A DNA stretch of 29,765 nt from the NCBI GenBank assembly GCA_023431285.1, contig JAEYXN010000299.1, positions 1 through 29,765 on the forward strand. The letters are read 5' to 3'. The notes under the pieces were generated by a model. The model was not told where the DNA came from. It searched no databases and was given only the letters and a program-made list of their open reading frames with translations. This stretch comes from Bacteroidota bacterium. GTDB taxonomy: Bacteria; Bacteroidota; Bacteroidia; Cytophagales; Cyclobacteriaceae. The number at the start of each line of letters is the position of its first letter. The stretch's first letter is position 1. This document shows, piece by piece, positions 8,304-16,029 of the stretch. Position numbers and translations under genes: made by a program.

Positions 8304-9527
8304 ATGAACCCAGGTATTCGTCCGCCCCAGAGCGCAGATAACGCACTGGCTACTCAACGAGTCTATTCCATTGATGCCTTTCGAGGAATCACCATTCTGG
8401 TAATGATCTTCGTGAATGAGCTCGCAGGAATTGACGGCATGCCATCATGGACAACACACGCAGGCGCCGATGATGACGCCATGACGTATGTTGATATTGT
8501 ATTCCCGGCGTTTCTCTTCATCGTCGGCATGTCCCTTCCCATCGCTCTTCAAAACCGGATCACAAAAGGAGAGAGCATGCCCGCTATCGCAGGTCACATT
8601 GCATTGCGCACCACTGGCCTGCTGGTCCTTGGTTTATTTATGGTAAACTCGGATGGCGGATATAACGAAGAAGCAATGAAGATTTCACTTCCGTTATGGT
8701 CCGTTCTCTTCTTTGTATTTGCCTTACTTACCTGGAACAGCTATAACCGGTTACCGAAGCAATTGATTCTCCTGCTCCGCGCAGTTGGAATTGTCGGGCT
8801 CATCATATTAATGTTCCTCTACAAGAGTGGAGACGGAACCTCCGGAATGACACCACAATGGTGGGGCATCCTTGGTCTTATCGGCTGGGCCTATTTGTTT
8901 AGTTGCATCATCTACCTTGTCAGCAAAAATTCGTTGGCCCGGCTCGCGATTTTCACAACGCTTGGTTTCGTGTTCTATATCATTGCAAAAGAATACGCCG
9001 ACACCGGGAATTTGCTTCTGCAATTTATGAATAGCGCAAGAGGACACACGATCCATACGTCCATTACACTTTCCGGAACAATTACCTTCTTCCTTGTTTT
9101 TGGAAATGCTCCCAGAGAAAAACCCTTCATCCAAAAACTCCTTTACCTGGCACTATTCACAACGGTATGTCTGATCGCAGCGGTCGTTCTTCGACCGCGA
9201 TATGAAGTCTCCAAGATTTACGCAACTCCGAGTTGGGCACTATTCAGTATTGCAACCTGCGTCATTGTATACACTCTTTTATACTGGTTGATTGATATTA
9301 GAAAGCAGGACCGCTGGGTAAAGTGGATTCAACCCGCCGCTGCAAACCCTCTTCTTGCTTACCTCATACCATTCGTGGTTTATGCATTGATGCGGCTGAC
9401 AGACATTTATCAGCCAGACATTTTCACTTACGGTATCCCGGGAGTAATCTGGGCTGCTGCCTACGCTTTTGCGGTATTGGGGGTAGTCACGATCCTGAAC
9501 AAACTCAAAATAAAGCTTCAACTATGA
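8304..9527 (+). CDS. HGSNAT-like (DUF5009) membrane acyltransferase
   Basis: This 407-residue protein has about ten membrane spans. The N-terminus carries the family signature SIDAFRGITILVMIFVNE, then a loop with H52 (SWTTHAGADDDAM) just before DIVFPAFLFIVGMSLP. In human heparan-alpha-glucosaminide N-acetyltransferase the active His sits in the equivalent loop before the D-x-V-x-P-x-F motif, so H52 is the likely acetyl carrier. The family moves acetyl groups from cytosolic acetyl-CoA across the membrane onto glucosamine on the far side. The actual acceptor here is unknown. Its TGA overlaps the ATG of a GH20-like hydrolase (ATGA at 9524-9527), which points to a joint role in amino-sugar handling. 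Other DUF5009 proteins are simply called acyltransferases. Confidence 0.85.
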   Translation: MNPGIRPPQSADNALATQRVYSIDAFRGITILVMIFVNELAGIDGMPSWTTHAGADDDAMTYVDIVFPAFLFIVGMSLPIALQNRITKGESMPAIAGHIALRTTGLLVLGLFMVNSDGGYNEEAMKISLPLWSVLFFVFALLTWNSYNRLPKQLILLLRAVGIVGLIILMFLYKSGDGTSGMTPQWWGILGLIGWAYLFSCIIYLVSKNSLARLAIFTTLGFVFYIIAKEYADTGNLLLQFMNSARGHTIHTSITLSGTITFFLVFGNAPREKPFIQKLLYLALFTTVCLIAAVVLRPRYEVSKIYATPSWALFSIATCVIVYTLLYWLIDIRKQDRWVKWIQPAAANPLLAYLIPFVVYALMRLTDIYQPDIFTYGIPGVIWAAAYAFAVLGVVTILNKLKIKLQL

Positions 9528-10633
9528 GAGCACACCATTTCACAATATTTCTCCTCGCGTTGCCACTGATGATCTTTCCCGCCTTTGGGCAGACCGAAAC
9601 CATCGCAACGCTACCGGTACGCGGCTTCTGTATAGCTGCACCTCGACCCACCGGAGTTGAACCATTCGTTAAATTTATCAGGGAGGAACTCGCTCCAAGG
9701 AAGATCAATACACTGATACTACGTGTGGACTTCAACTATCAATACACCTCAAACCCAAGACTTCGTGACAGTGTTGCGCTTTCCCGAAGCGACATCCAGA
9801 AGATTGTAGCATCGTGCAAAGCATCAGGAATTGCTATTATTCCCCAGATAAATTTGCTTGGCCATCAGTCATGGGCGGAGACAACTCACAATCTCCTTCG
9901 TGTCTATCCTGAGCTTGACGAGACTCCTCACGTAAAGATGCCTGCAAAATATGAGTGGCCCAATGCAGATGGACTCTATTGCAAGAGTTATTGCCCACAA
10001 CATCCAGAAGTGCACAAAATCGTTTTCCCACTAGTCGATGAAATTTGTGAAGTATTCGAAGCTTCGGCATTTCATGCAGGAATGGACGAAGTGTTTTATC
10101 TGGGAGATGACAAGTGCCCGCGTTGCGGCGGACGCGACAAAGCTGAACTGTTCGCCGAGGAAGTTCGCACGATCCGTGACCACCTCGCCACTAAGAACCG
10201 ACGCTTATGGATTTGGGGTGATCGCCTTATCGATGGAAAGTCGTCCGGGCTTGGCATGTGGGAGGCAAGCATGAATAATACTCACAGAGCGATAGACATG
10301 ATTCCGAAAGATGTTTTTATCTGCGACTGGCATTATGAGCGCGCCGACAAAACCGCAGTCTACTTCTCAATGAAAGGATTTGATGTGGCGACATGTCCAT
10401 GGAGAAATCCAACCGTGGCAACCACGCAAGTTGCTGACATGATTCGTTATCGCGCAGATTCGGCACCTGGAATGACTGAGCGTTTTCAAGGCATCGTACA
10501 GACTGTCTGGTCTGATCCCAATAGCTTTCTCGATGGATTTTATGGTCGTAACGTGGACAAAGACGCCGGTGAGAACACACCCTGGAATTGTTTTAAGACG
10601 ATCTTCCCAAAACCTTCCACGTCAAAGAAATAA
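9524..10633 (+). CDS. Exported GH20-like beta-N-acetylhexosaminidase family protein
   Basis: This 369-residue protein has a signal peptide (residues 1-22, ending AFG). The body is a (beta/alpha)8 barrel like the catalytic domain of glycoside hydrolase family 20. The Asp-Glu pair of substrate-assisted catalysis appears as D188-E189 in FHAGMDEVF, where classical enzymes have H-x-G-G-D-E, so one Gly is Met. Other GH20-like features are PQINLLGHQSW near 107-117 and WGDRLIDG near 231-238. Two cysteine pairs, C153/C157 (CKSYC) and C198/C201 (CPRC), may bind zinc or form disulphides. I used the ATG at 9524 because it opens directly into a signal peptide and overlaps the acyltransferase stop; an upstream in-frame start would read through unrelated sequence. 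There is no separate N-terminal GH20b domain, so it is shorter than typical hexosaminidases. Confidence 0.82.
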   Translation: MRAHHFTIFLLALPLMIFPAFGQTETIATLPVRGFCIAAPRPTGVEPFVKFIREELAPRKINTLILRVDFNYQYTSNPRLRDSVALSRSDIQKIVASCKASGIAIIPQINLLGHQSWAETTHNLLRVYPELDETPHVKMPAKYEWPNADGLYCKSYCPQHPEVHKIVFPLVDEICEVFEASAFHAGMDEVFYLGDDKCPRCGGRDKAELFAEEVRTIRDHLATKNRRLWIWGDRLIDGKSSGLGMWEASMNNTHRAIDMIPKDVFICDWHYERADKTAVYFSMKGFDVATCPWRNPTVATTQVADMIRYRADSAPGMTERFQGIVQTVWSDPNSFLDGFYGRNVDKDAGENTPWNCFKTIFPKPSTSKK

Positions 10634-10726
10634 ATTGCGTCCATTAGCTTACAGGAGTCCGGTTCTGGACAGGTAAGTCGCGCGATCGGACACGACAGTA
10701 ATTACGATCCTTCGTTCCTGCGCGGT

Positions 10727-10758
10727 TTTGCAACGTTTCAATATCTGCATAGTCTTTG
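10727..10758 (+). promoter_or_regulatory. Candidate Bacteroidota-type promoter of the FtsX-like permease
   Basis: TTTG at 10727-10730 is followed after 19 nt by TAGTCTTTG at 10750-10758. This is close to the known Bacteroidota sigma consensus TTTG / TAnnTTTG, with one extra base inside the -7 element. It would start transcription about 20 nt before the ATG at 10786. Confidence 0.4.
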
Positions 10759-10785
10759 GAAGAGCAGTCTCGCAAACAAAACCCT

Positions 10786-13239
10786 ATGCTCAGGAATTAC
10801 TTCAAAGTTGCCTTCAGATCTCTCTACAGAAACAAACTCACATCCTTCATTAACATTTGCGGACTTGCATTAGCCATCGCGTGCAGCCTGCTTATCTACA
10901 TCTTCATCAAAGATGAACTTAGCTACGACCGGCATCACGCAAAGGCTGATCAAATCTATCGCGTGACACGCAGCTTCCATTCACCCGATGGCGATGTGAA
11001 TCTTCATCTCTCCAGCGTCGCGCCGCCGATCGGTCCACTGATCAAAAATGACTTTGGCCAAATCAAGGAAGTGGCCCGCGCCATTAATTATAACATTGTG
11101 ATCGGACTCGAAGAGGACGGCGAACTTAAAATGTCAAACCCCGAACAAAACCTCTTCATCGTTGAGCCATCACTGTTCCGGATCATGGATATTAATGTGA
11201 AATCCGGAAACGCCGAAGCTTCCTTATCCAGACCGTTTACCGTCATGCTGTCCGAGAAAACAGCGATGCGATACTTCAACTCAACAAACATCATCGGTAA
11301 ACGACTTCGCGCAAACAACCAATTTGATCTTGAAGTCACTGGCGTATATGAAGATTTTCCACACCAATCGCACTGGCATCCCGAGTTGATGGTTTCATTC
11401 TCTTCACTGGATGATGACAACGTGTATGGACGAACCAGACTGGAAACCAGCTGGGGAAAAAACGCCTTTGGAACTTATATTCTTTTGGAACAAGGGGCCG
11501 ATCCAAGCAAACTTGAGAAAGAACTTCCTGCGTTCATAGACAAGCATTTCGGCACCTATGCCCGCGCCAACTGGGGAGTACCCGCCGAATGGGTCGCCTC
11601 AAAATCAACTACACTTTATCTGCAGAAACTTACCGACATCCATCTTCATTCGCACCTCGATGACGAAATAGAAGTGAACGGAAACATCCGGAGTGTTTAT
11701 ATGATGGGCGTCATCGGACTGTTTATCATCCTTATCGCCGGCTTCAACTTCATCAATCTTTCTACCGCACGCGCGACAAAGAGAGCGAAAGAAGTTGGTC
11801 TTAGAAAAGTGGTGGGCGCATTCCGAAATCAACTCATCGCACAATATCTCAGTGAGTCAATTCTTATCGCGATGCTTTCTCTCATTCTTGCGCTTGCATT
11901 GTCTGCGGCAGGCCTGGGATTGCTGAATGACTTCACAGGGAAGGAGCTTTCGCTGAATGTCTTCCTTAACCCGCTCTTTCTGGGCGGTTTACTTTTGTTT
12001 GCAATCCTGATTGGTGTCCTCGCGGGTGTGTACCCGGCATTCGTAATATCAGGCTTCAAACCTGCTCTCACACTTAAGGGTCAACAAGGTTCAGCAAGGG
12101 GGAAAGCTGGCCTGAGAAGAGGACTGGTCGTTGCGCAATTCTCCATATCAATCGTTCTGATTATAGCAACGATCATTACATTTCAGCAGCTTCACTTCAT
12201 CAATACTCGCGATCTTGGATATCAAAAAGATCAGCTGATTACTTTGCCCCACTATGCCGAACTTTCAGAAAGCTACGACGCATTCTACAACGAAGTCACT
12301 ACATCCACGCTGGTAAGAAACGTCGGACGGTCTTCGCGAATTCCAACGGGAAGGTTATTGGACTCTTTCGGCACAGCAAAGGTCATCAAAGGCGATAGCA
12401 TGGTAAGCGCGCCAGTTGATCTCAAGACAATTGCAATAGATCCTGAGTTCTTCAGCACTTACGGAATTGAAATGGCTGCGGGTAGAAACTTTTCCAAGTC
12501 AATCGCGACGGATGACACTCTCGCTTTCATCATCAATGAAGCGGCGGCACGGGCCCTTGGCTGGAGCGATTACAGATCACACTTAGATGAAGATTTCGAA
12601 TATGGTGGCACACGCGGTAAGTTGATTGGCGTCGTGAAAGATTTCCATTTTGAATCGCTCCACGAGAAAATTAGACCAATGATTTTCCAGGGTACAAACC
12701 GGTTTAATGCATTATCAATCCGAATTGAGGGCGGCAATACCCAGGAGGGTCTGAGGTTCCTGGAAGCTAAGTGGAAAGAGTTCCTTCCGGCGAGGCCTTT
12801 CAACTACCAATTCCTTACTGAGCAATACAGGGCTCTTTACGAGGATGAACAGAAACAAAGTCAACTGTTCACAACGTTTTCATGCCTCGCAATTTTCATA
12901 GCGTGTCTCGGACTCTTCGGACTGGCAACATTTAACACGACTCAACGAGTGAAGGAGATTGGAATCAGGAAGGTATTGGGAGCAAGTGTCCCTCATATTC
13001 TCGGATTATTATCGAAAGAGATTGTGATTCTTATTCTGATATCAAACCTCATCGCCTGGCCTGTCGCATTTTACTTTATGCGAGACTGGCTAGAAAGCTT
13101 TGCTTATCATATTGACATCAACATAGTCGTGTTTATCCTGTCAGCTTTCGTTGCTGTGGCGATATCCATTATCACGGTCAGCGCCCAAACGATCAAGGCA
13201 GCCACCAGTAATCCGGCGCACACCCTGAAATACGAGTAA
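10786..13239 (+). CDS. MacB/FtsX-like ABC transporter permease
   Basis: This is an 817-residue permease with the two-unit layout common in Bacteroidota. There is a first membrane span at about 18-42, a periplasmic MacB-type core (about 45-295) and an FtsX unit with three spans (about 300-430, containing RAKEVGLRKVVGA). A second periplasmic core and a second FtsX unit follow (about 695-810, with RVKEIGIRKVLGAS). The repeated KE-x-G-[LI]-RK-V-x-GA motif is the cytosolic coupling segment that contacts the ATPase. Such proteins export or extract substrates by mechanotransmission. No ATPase gene is adjacent, so the partner is encoded elsewhere. I chose the ATG at 10786 (MLRNYFKVAFRSLYRNK), the usual family start, over an in-frame TTG 30 bases upstream. 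A strong hairpin terminator follows. Confidence 0.92.
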   Translation: MLRNYFKVAFRSLYRNKLTSFINICGLALAIACSLLIYIFIKDELSYDRHHAKADQIYRVTRSFHSPDGDVNLHLSSVAPPIGPLIKNDFGQIKEVARAINYNIVIGLEEDGELKMSNPEQNLFIVEPSLFRIMDINVKSGNAEASLSRPFTVMLSEKTAMRYFNSTNIIGKRLRANNQFDLEVTGVYEDFPHQSHWHPELMVSFSSLDDDNVYGRTRLETSWGKNAFGTYILLEQGADPSKLEKELPAFIDKHFGTYARANWGVPAEWVASKSTTLYLQKLTDIHLHSHLDDEIEVNGNIRSVYMMGVIGLFIILIAGFNFINLSTARATKRAKEVGLRKVVGAFRNQLIAQYLSESILIAMLSLILALALSAAGLGLLNDFTGKELSLNVFLNPLFLGGLLLFAILIGVLAGVYPAFVISGFKPALTLKGQQGSARGKAGLRRGLVVAQFSISIVLIIATIITFQQLHFINTRDLGYQKDQLITLPHYAELSESYDAFYNEVTTSTLVRNVGRSSRIPTGRLLDSFGTAKVIKGDSMVSAPVDLKTIAIDPEFFSTYGIEMAAGRNFSKSIATDDTLAFIINEAAARALGWSDYRSHLDEDFEYGGTRGKLIGVVKDFHFESLHEKIRPMIFQGTNRFNALSIRIEGGNTQEGLRFLEAKWKEFLPARPFNYQFLTEQYRALYEDEQKQSQLFTTFSCLAIFIACLGLFGLATFNTTQRVKEIGIRKVLGASVPHILGLLSKEIVILILISNLIAWPVAFYFMRDWLESFAYHIDINIVVFILSAFVAVAISIITVSAQTIKAATSNPAHTLKYE

Positions 13240-13257
13240 GCATCAACTCAATCATTA

Positions 13258-13291
13258 TCGAAGAAGTCGGGATTGGTCCTGGCTTCTTCGA
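13258..13291 (+). terminator. Long-stem terminator after the permease
   Basis: A 15-bp stem (13258-13272 with 13277-13291, including two G-T pairs) closes on a TTGG loop. Its outer arms are TCGAAGAAG and CTTCTTCGA. It lies 18 bp after the permease stop and is followed by the T-rich but interrupted TTCATTTC. It probably terminates the permease transcript before the PPC-domain gene. Confidence 0.7.
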
Positions 13292-13359
13292 TTCATTTCA
13301 CCAAACTCAAGCTGACTTATTGAGAAAGAGTGTGAGGCCTTTCTTATCTTGTCCTACAG

Positions 13360-13755
13360 ATGAAGACACACATCTTTCGATTATTACCCGGCCAGGACCT
13401 GAAATCAGAATTAATGAACATCGTTCGTGACAAAGGCATTGCCGCGGGCTGGATCATTACGTGTGTGGGAAGTCTAAAACGAACACATCTGAGGTTCGCC
13501 AATCAGGATACAAGTGTTGTTCGCGAAGGTCATTTTGAGATTGTCTCGTTGGTAGGGACTCTCAGTATCAACGGTTGCCATCTACACATTTCTATCAGCG
13601 ATAATGTCGGTGCGGTGATAGGTGGACACCTCCTGGATGGAAACACCATCTATACGACCGCGGAGATTGTCATAGGGTATGACGAAACCTTAGTCTTTAC
13701 CAGAGAAAAAGATGGAACGACGGAATGGCCGGAACTACAGGTAAAAAGTCCTTGA
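13360..13755 (+). CDS. PPC-domain (DUF296) protein
   Basis: This is a compact 131-residue protein of the PPC/DUF296 family, the domain found with AT-hooks in plants and alone in bacteria. It shows the family pattern ITCVGSLKRTHLRFA, the central LSINGCHLHISISD and the glycine-rich IGGHLLDGNTIYTTAEIVI that forms the trimer core. The His residues in HLHIS and GGHLL could bind a metal, as in structures of bacterial members. Bacterial PPC proteins are often annotated as DNA-binding, but no AT-hook or other DNA-binding segment is visible here, so the biochemical role is open. The start ATG is the first in frame after the terminator of the preceding gene. The gene is followed 45 bp later by tRNA-Gly. 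Confidence 0.88.
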   Translation: MKTHIFRLLPGQDLKSELMNIVRDKGIAAGWIITCVGSLKRTHLRFANQDTSVVREGHFEIVSLVGTLSINGCHLHISISDNVGAVIGGHLLDGNTIYTTAEIVIGYDETLVFTREKDGTTEWPELQVKSP

Positions 13756-13800
13756 AATTCAGGTCGCCATAAGCGAAATTAATCGCCTGATCAGTATAAA

Positions 13801-13873
13801 GCGGGAGTAGCTCAGTTGGTAGAGCATCAGATTCCCAAGCTGAGGGTCGCGGGTTCGAACCCCGTTTCCCGCT
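13801..13873 (+). tRNA. tRNA-Gly(CCC)
   Basis: This is a complete cloverleaf. The acceptor stem is GCGGGAG with TTCCCGC, the D arm GCTC/GAGC, the anticodon loop TTCCCAA with anticodon CCC at 13834-13836, and the T arm GCGGG TTCGAAC CCCGT. The discriminator base is U73, as expected for glycine. CCA is not encoded. Base pairs are normal except that the last anticodon-stem pair (31:39) is A-G. The variable loop is GGGTC. Confidence 0.95.
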
Positions 13874-14067
13874 CTGTAGTCAACGAAGTGTGTATTCGAC
13901 CTAATTATTGATAGAAAGTCTGGTTCTCAACTATGTGCTGGGTGGTCGAGGATTAAACCGATCATACATTTTGGGATCAAAATATTCGCAGTAATAATTT
14001 CGTCCATCTTGACCACGAGGCTAGTGAGCTGCTTGACGTCTGAAGTAATTAATTCCTTCGCATCAGT
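13874..14067. other. Non-coding stretch after tRNA-Gly, possible decayed nuclease remnant
   Basis: No intact ORF is visible between the tRNA and the DUF2490 stop. From 13965 the plus strand reads YILGSKYSQ, two stops, FRPS, stop. This faintly recalls the N-terminal motif of GIY-YIG nucleases (Y-I-L-x-S-x-K-x-x-x-Y-Y-x-G), which often sit beside tRNA genes in Bacteroidota. The resemblance is weak and no gene is called. Confidence 0.3.
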
Positions 14068-14817
14068 TCATTCGCCATTCGAATAAAGCGGCACATTAAA
14101 GAACACACCCGCCTGAAGCGTATGGTTATTCTCAATCCGCGACTTAGGCTCCGCTGATATATCCAGAGATCGCAACTGAACCGCCTGGTATAGATACCCT
14201 AGCTCGATCTTCAAAGTTGGAGAAACCGTAAACCCAAGAGCGGCATAAGCCCTGTTCTGATCAAACAAATTAAACCCAACCTCCTTACCAAAGTTTACGA
14301 AGATCTCTTCGTAGGCAGCCAGAAACAGCGCGTCACTTATCCCATACGTTGCTTTGATCATATAACGGAAACGATTCTCGTATCGCCCATCTTTCATTTC
14401 CCCGGTTGTGGCATTCCCGATGAACCGTTGTTCGAGTCTGTACCGATGAGCAAGCTTAAACTTCCCGAAGGTTTGCGAGGTAAGAAACTGTTGCCAAATA
14501 CGATGTTCCGGGAACGCCTGCGGAACAGCAAACTCACCGTATGGATGCGTCCGGACAAACGCATACCCACCAGTAAAACGATTGCCATTTGGAGAATAAT
14601 ATTCTATCCCTGTTCTAAGCAAGAGCTGCTGCGATTCAGAAAGAAAGTCGTGGCGCCGGAATTGTGCCTCGGCATGCCATCCCCACCGCTCTGAGAATTT
14701 GTGATTTCCAAAGTACATGACCCAGGCATTTTGATTCGACGTGTTCTTTCGAAACGAAGATTGTGCCCGAACATCAGAGATCCCAATGAGTAACGAAAGA
14801 ATGAGCAGATAGCGCAT
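14068..14817 (-). CDS. DUF2490 family outer-membrane beta-barrel protein
   Basis: This 249-residue protein begins with a signal peptide (MRYLLILSLLIGISDVRAQS). The mature part is a series of amphipathic strands alternating with short turns (NAWVMYFGNHKFSERWGWHA, FRRHDFLSESQQLLLRTGIE, FKLAHRYRLEQRFIG). This is the repeating pattern of DUF2490, a predicted outer-membrane barrel of about ten strands. RYRLEQRF and ENRFRYMIK are typical of the family. Function is unknown; members often accompany phosphatase or transport genes, but no such neighbour is present here. The gene is transcribed away from the 97-residue unknown gene, and the shared intergenic region holds an inverted repeat. Confidence 0.85.
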   Translation of the reverse strand: MRYLLILSLLIGISDVRAQSSFRKNTSNQNAWVMYFGNHKFSERWGWHAEAQFRRHDFLSESQQLLLRTGIEYYSPNGNRFTGGYAFVRTHPYGEFAVPQAFPEHRIWQQFLTSQTFGKFKLAHRYRLEQRFIGNATTGEMKDGRYENRFRYMIKATYGISDALFLAAYEEIFVNFGKEVGFNLFDQNRAYAALGFTVSPTLKIELGYLYQAVQLRSLDISAEPKSRIENNHTLQAGVFFNVPLYSNGE

Positions 14818-14868
14818 GGCGAATATTCAATGGCTCAAAGTACGTAATTCTAAAAAAGACAGATGCAG

Positions 14869-14902
14869 CTTAACATCTTCTTAATCTATTTTTAATGTTA
14901 AG
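14869..14902. repeat. Inverted repeat between divergent genes
   Basis: Eight-base perfect arms CTTAACAT (14869-14876) and ATGTTAAG (14895-14902) are separated by an AT-rich 18-nt spacer. They lie about 50 bp upstream of both the DUF2490 start and the small unknown gene. The symmetry and position suit a regulator-binding site, but no regulator can be assigned. Confidence 0.35.
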
Positions 14903-14955
14903 GGTGGAATCACAAGTAGCATCGGGATTAATTTCACACTTAAAAGTATCTTACC

Positions 14956-15249
14956 ATGGGAATTCTGTTTAAGAAATACAAAGGAAAATTCCGCTACTAC
15001 CTTAAACCGATCTTCTCTATGCTTGCTGCGCGTCAGAAGGATTTGGAGCAAAAAGATTGGCTGGACATGATTGCGGTGACAAAGAAAGCAGTGACCTCAA
15101 ATCCAATTGAACACCTCGGTCACGACCTCCCTGAATGCGACCTGGTTGATGCAATTGTCGACGATCTGTTCAACGAATTTATAAAAGAGCGCGCATTCCA
15201 CTCCGCTACCAGCGAGCGTATTCTGTTAAGGAAAATATTTGGAAAATAG
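14956..15249 (+). CDS. Hypothetical protein, 97 residues
   Basis: I do not recognise this protein. It is a soluble, charged, mostly helical protein with a basic N-terminus (MGILFKKYKGKFRYYLKPIF) and no signal peptide or clear membrane span. The middle has an acidic patch, HDLPECDLVDAIVDDLFNEF, and it ends in a basic helix ILLRKIFGK. The frame is opposite no other likely gene, it begins with ATG in a normal intergenic position and its codon use looks like that of its neighbours, so I take it as real. It is convergent, with 6 bp between stops, with the stand-alone receiver gene. No function can be proposed. Confidence 0.65.
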   Translation: MGILFKKYKGKFRYYLKPIFSMLAARQKDLEQKDWLDMIAVTKKAVTSNPIEHLGHDLPECDLVDAIVDDLFNEFIKERAFHSATSERILLRKIFGK

Positions 15250-15255
15250 AAGCCT

Positions 15256-15657
15256 TTATGCCTTCCACTGGCTCAACACCTGATTGATGGTGCGCTCCAT
15301 CTCATCAAGAGTAACGCCTTTTTCGAAAAATCCCTGCACACCCAGTGTTGTTGATTTCTGGATGTCCCTCTCAGAGGCTGAGGTTGACAGAAATACAAAG
15401 GGAATCTGGCTATCCCGAAGACAATTATCTTCATTGATGCGCCGCTTCAATTCGAGACCATCGACTTTCGGCATGTTGATGTCAGAAAAAATAACTTCTG
15501 TTTCAGAAAAAGACTCCTGAAGAAAATTGAGTGCATCGTTCGCGTTGTCGAACAGCTTCAGACGCTCGTCAAGATTCAGGTTCTGGAATACGCGCTTATA
15601 CAAATAATGCATATCCATGTCGTCCTCAACCATTACTATCCACTTTCTCGCTTCCAA
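15256..15657 (-). CDS. Stand-alone CheY-like receiver protein
   Basis: This 133-residue protein is a single receiver domain without an output domain. Key residues are the acidic cluster E11-D12-D13, phosphoacceptor D59 in VIFSDINMPKVDG, the switch residues S91-T92 in VFLSTSA and K113 in GFFEKG. The sequence around MPKVDGLELKRRI and the length match the Rcp1-like class, which relays phosphate between kinases or acts by protein contact. No kinase is adjacent; the nearest is the LytS-type kinase 11 kb away, which already has its own partner. The start ATG opens into MEARKWIVMVEDDMD, with the first beta strand in the expected place. Confidence 0.9.
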   Translation of the reverse strand: MEARKWIVMVEDDMDMHYLYKRVFQNLNLDERLKLFDNANDALNFLQESFSETEVIFSDINMPKVDGLELKRRINEDNCLRDSQIPFVFLSTSASERDIQKSTTLGVQGFFEKGVTLDEMERTINQVLSQWKA

Positions 15658-16029
15658 CTCGTGTTATTTGATGATACAAAAGTCAGCACATTGGAGATAA
15701 TGATTCTATTATGAAGAGTTCACTCCTTACACACGAAACAACTATTACATTTTTAATGAAGCTTAAATCTTAAAGCAGTCCGCCGAAATACTTCCGAACT
15801 GCAGTAAGTAGGTTCATTGCCGATTTGCCAGTTGAACAGCTTAAGAGTCAGATGAATGGCGTGTAGCCTTTTCGTTGTCAAAAACCCGGTCCCGTTGGCT
15901 GTTCCCACTGTACAATCCTACGAACGGACCGCATTTAATTCAGCTGAAAATATTTTCTTTCCTCCGCTTCTCATACATTCAGTTTTGGCAACCTCTCGCA
16001 GGCGAAAAGATAGAATGGATTCTTCCCAA
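15658..16029. other. Intergenic stretch with no convincing gene
   Basis: This region lies between the receiver gene and the 3' end of the PBP gene. Apparent ORFs that reach in from the PBP gene are out-of-frame shadows. On the minus strand, 15817 down to 15770 encodes a 15-residue peptide MNLLTAVRKYFGGLL, which resembles the last helix of a receiver domain. It could be the tail of a decayed receiver gene, but the link is weak. I see no strong terminator or repeat here. Confidence 0.4.

Noticed and set aside
9323..9523. Longer N-terminus for the GH20-like gene starting inside the acyltransferase gene
   Set aside because: The 67 extra residues overlap the end of the acyltransferase in another frame and precede a clear signal peptide. 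The ATGA start at 9524 explains the data better.
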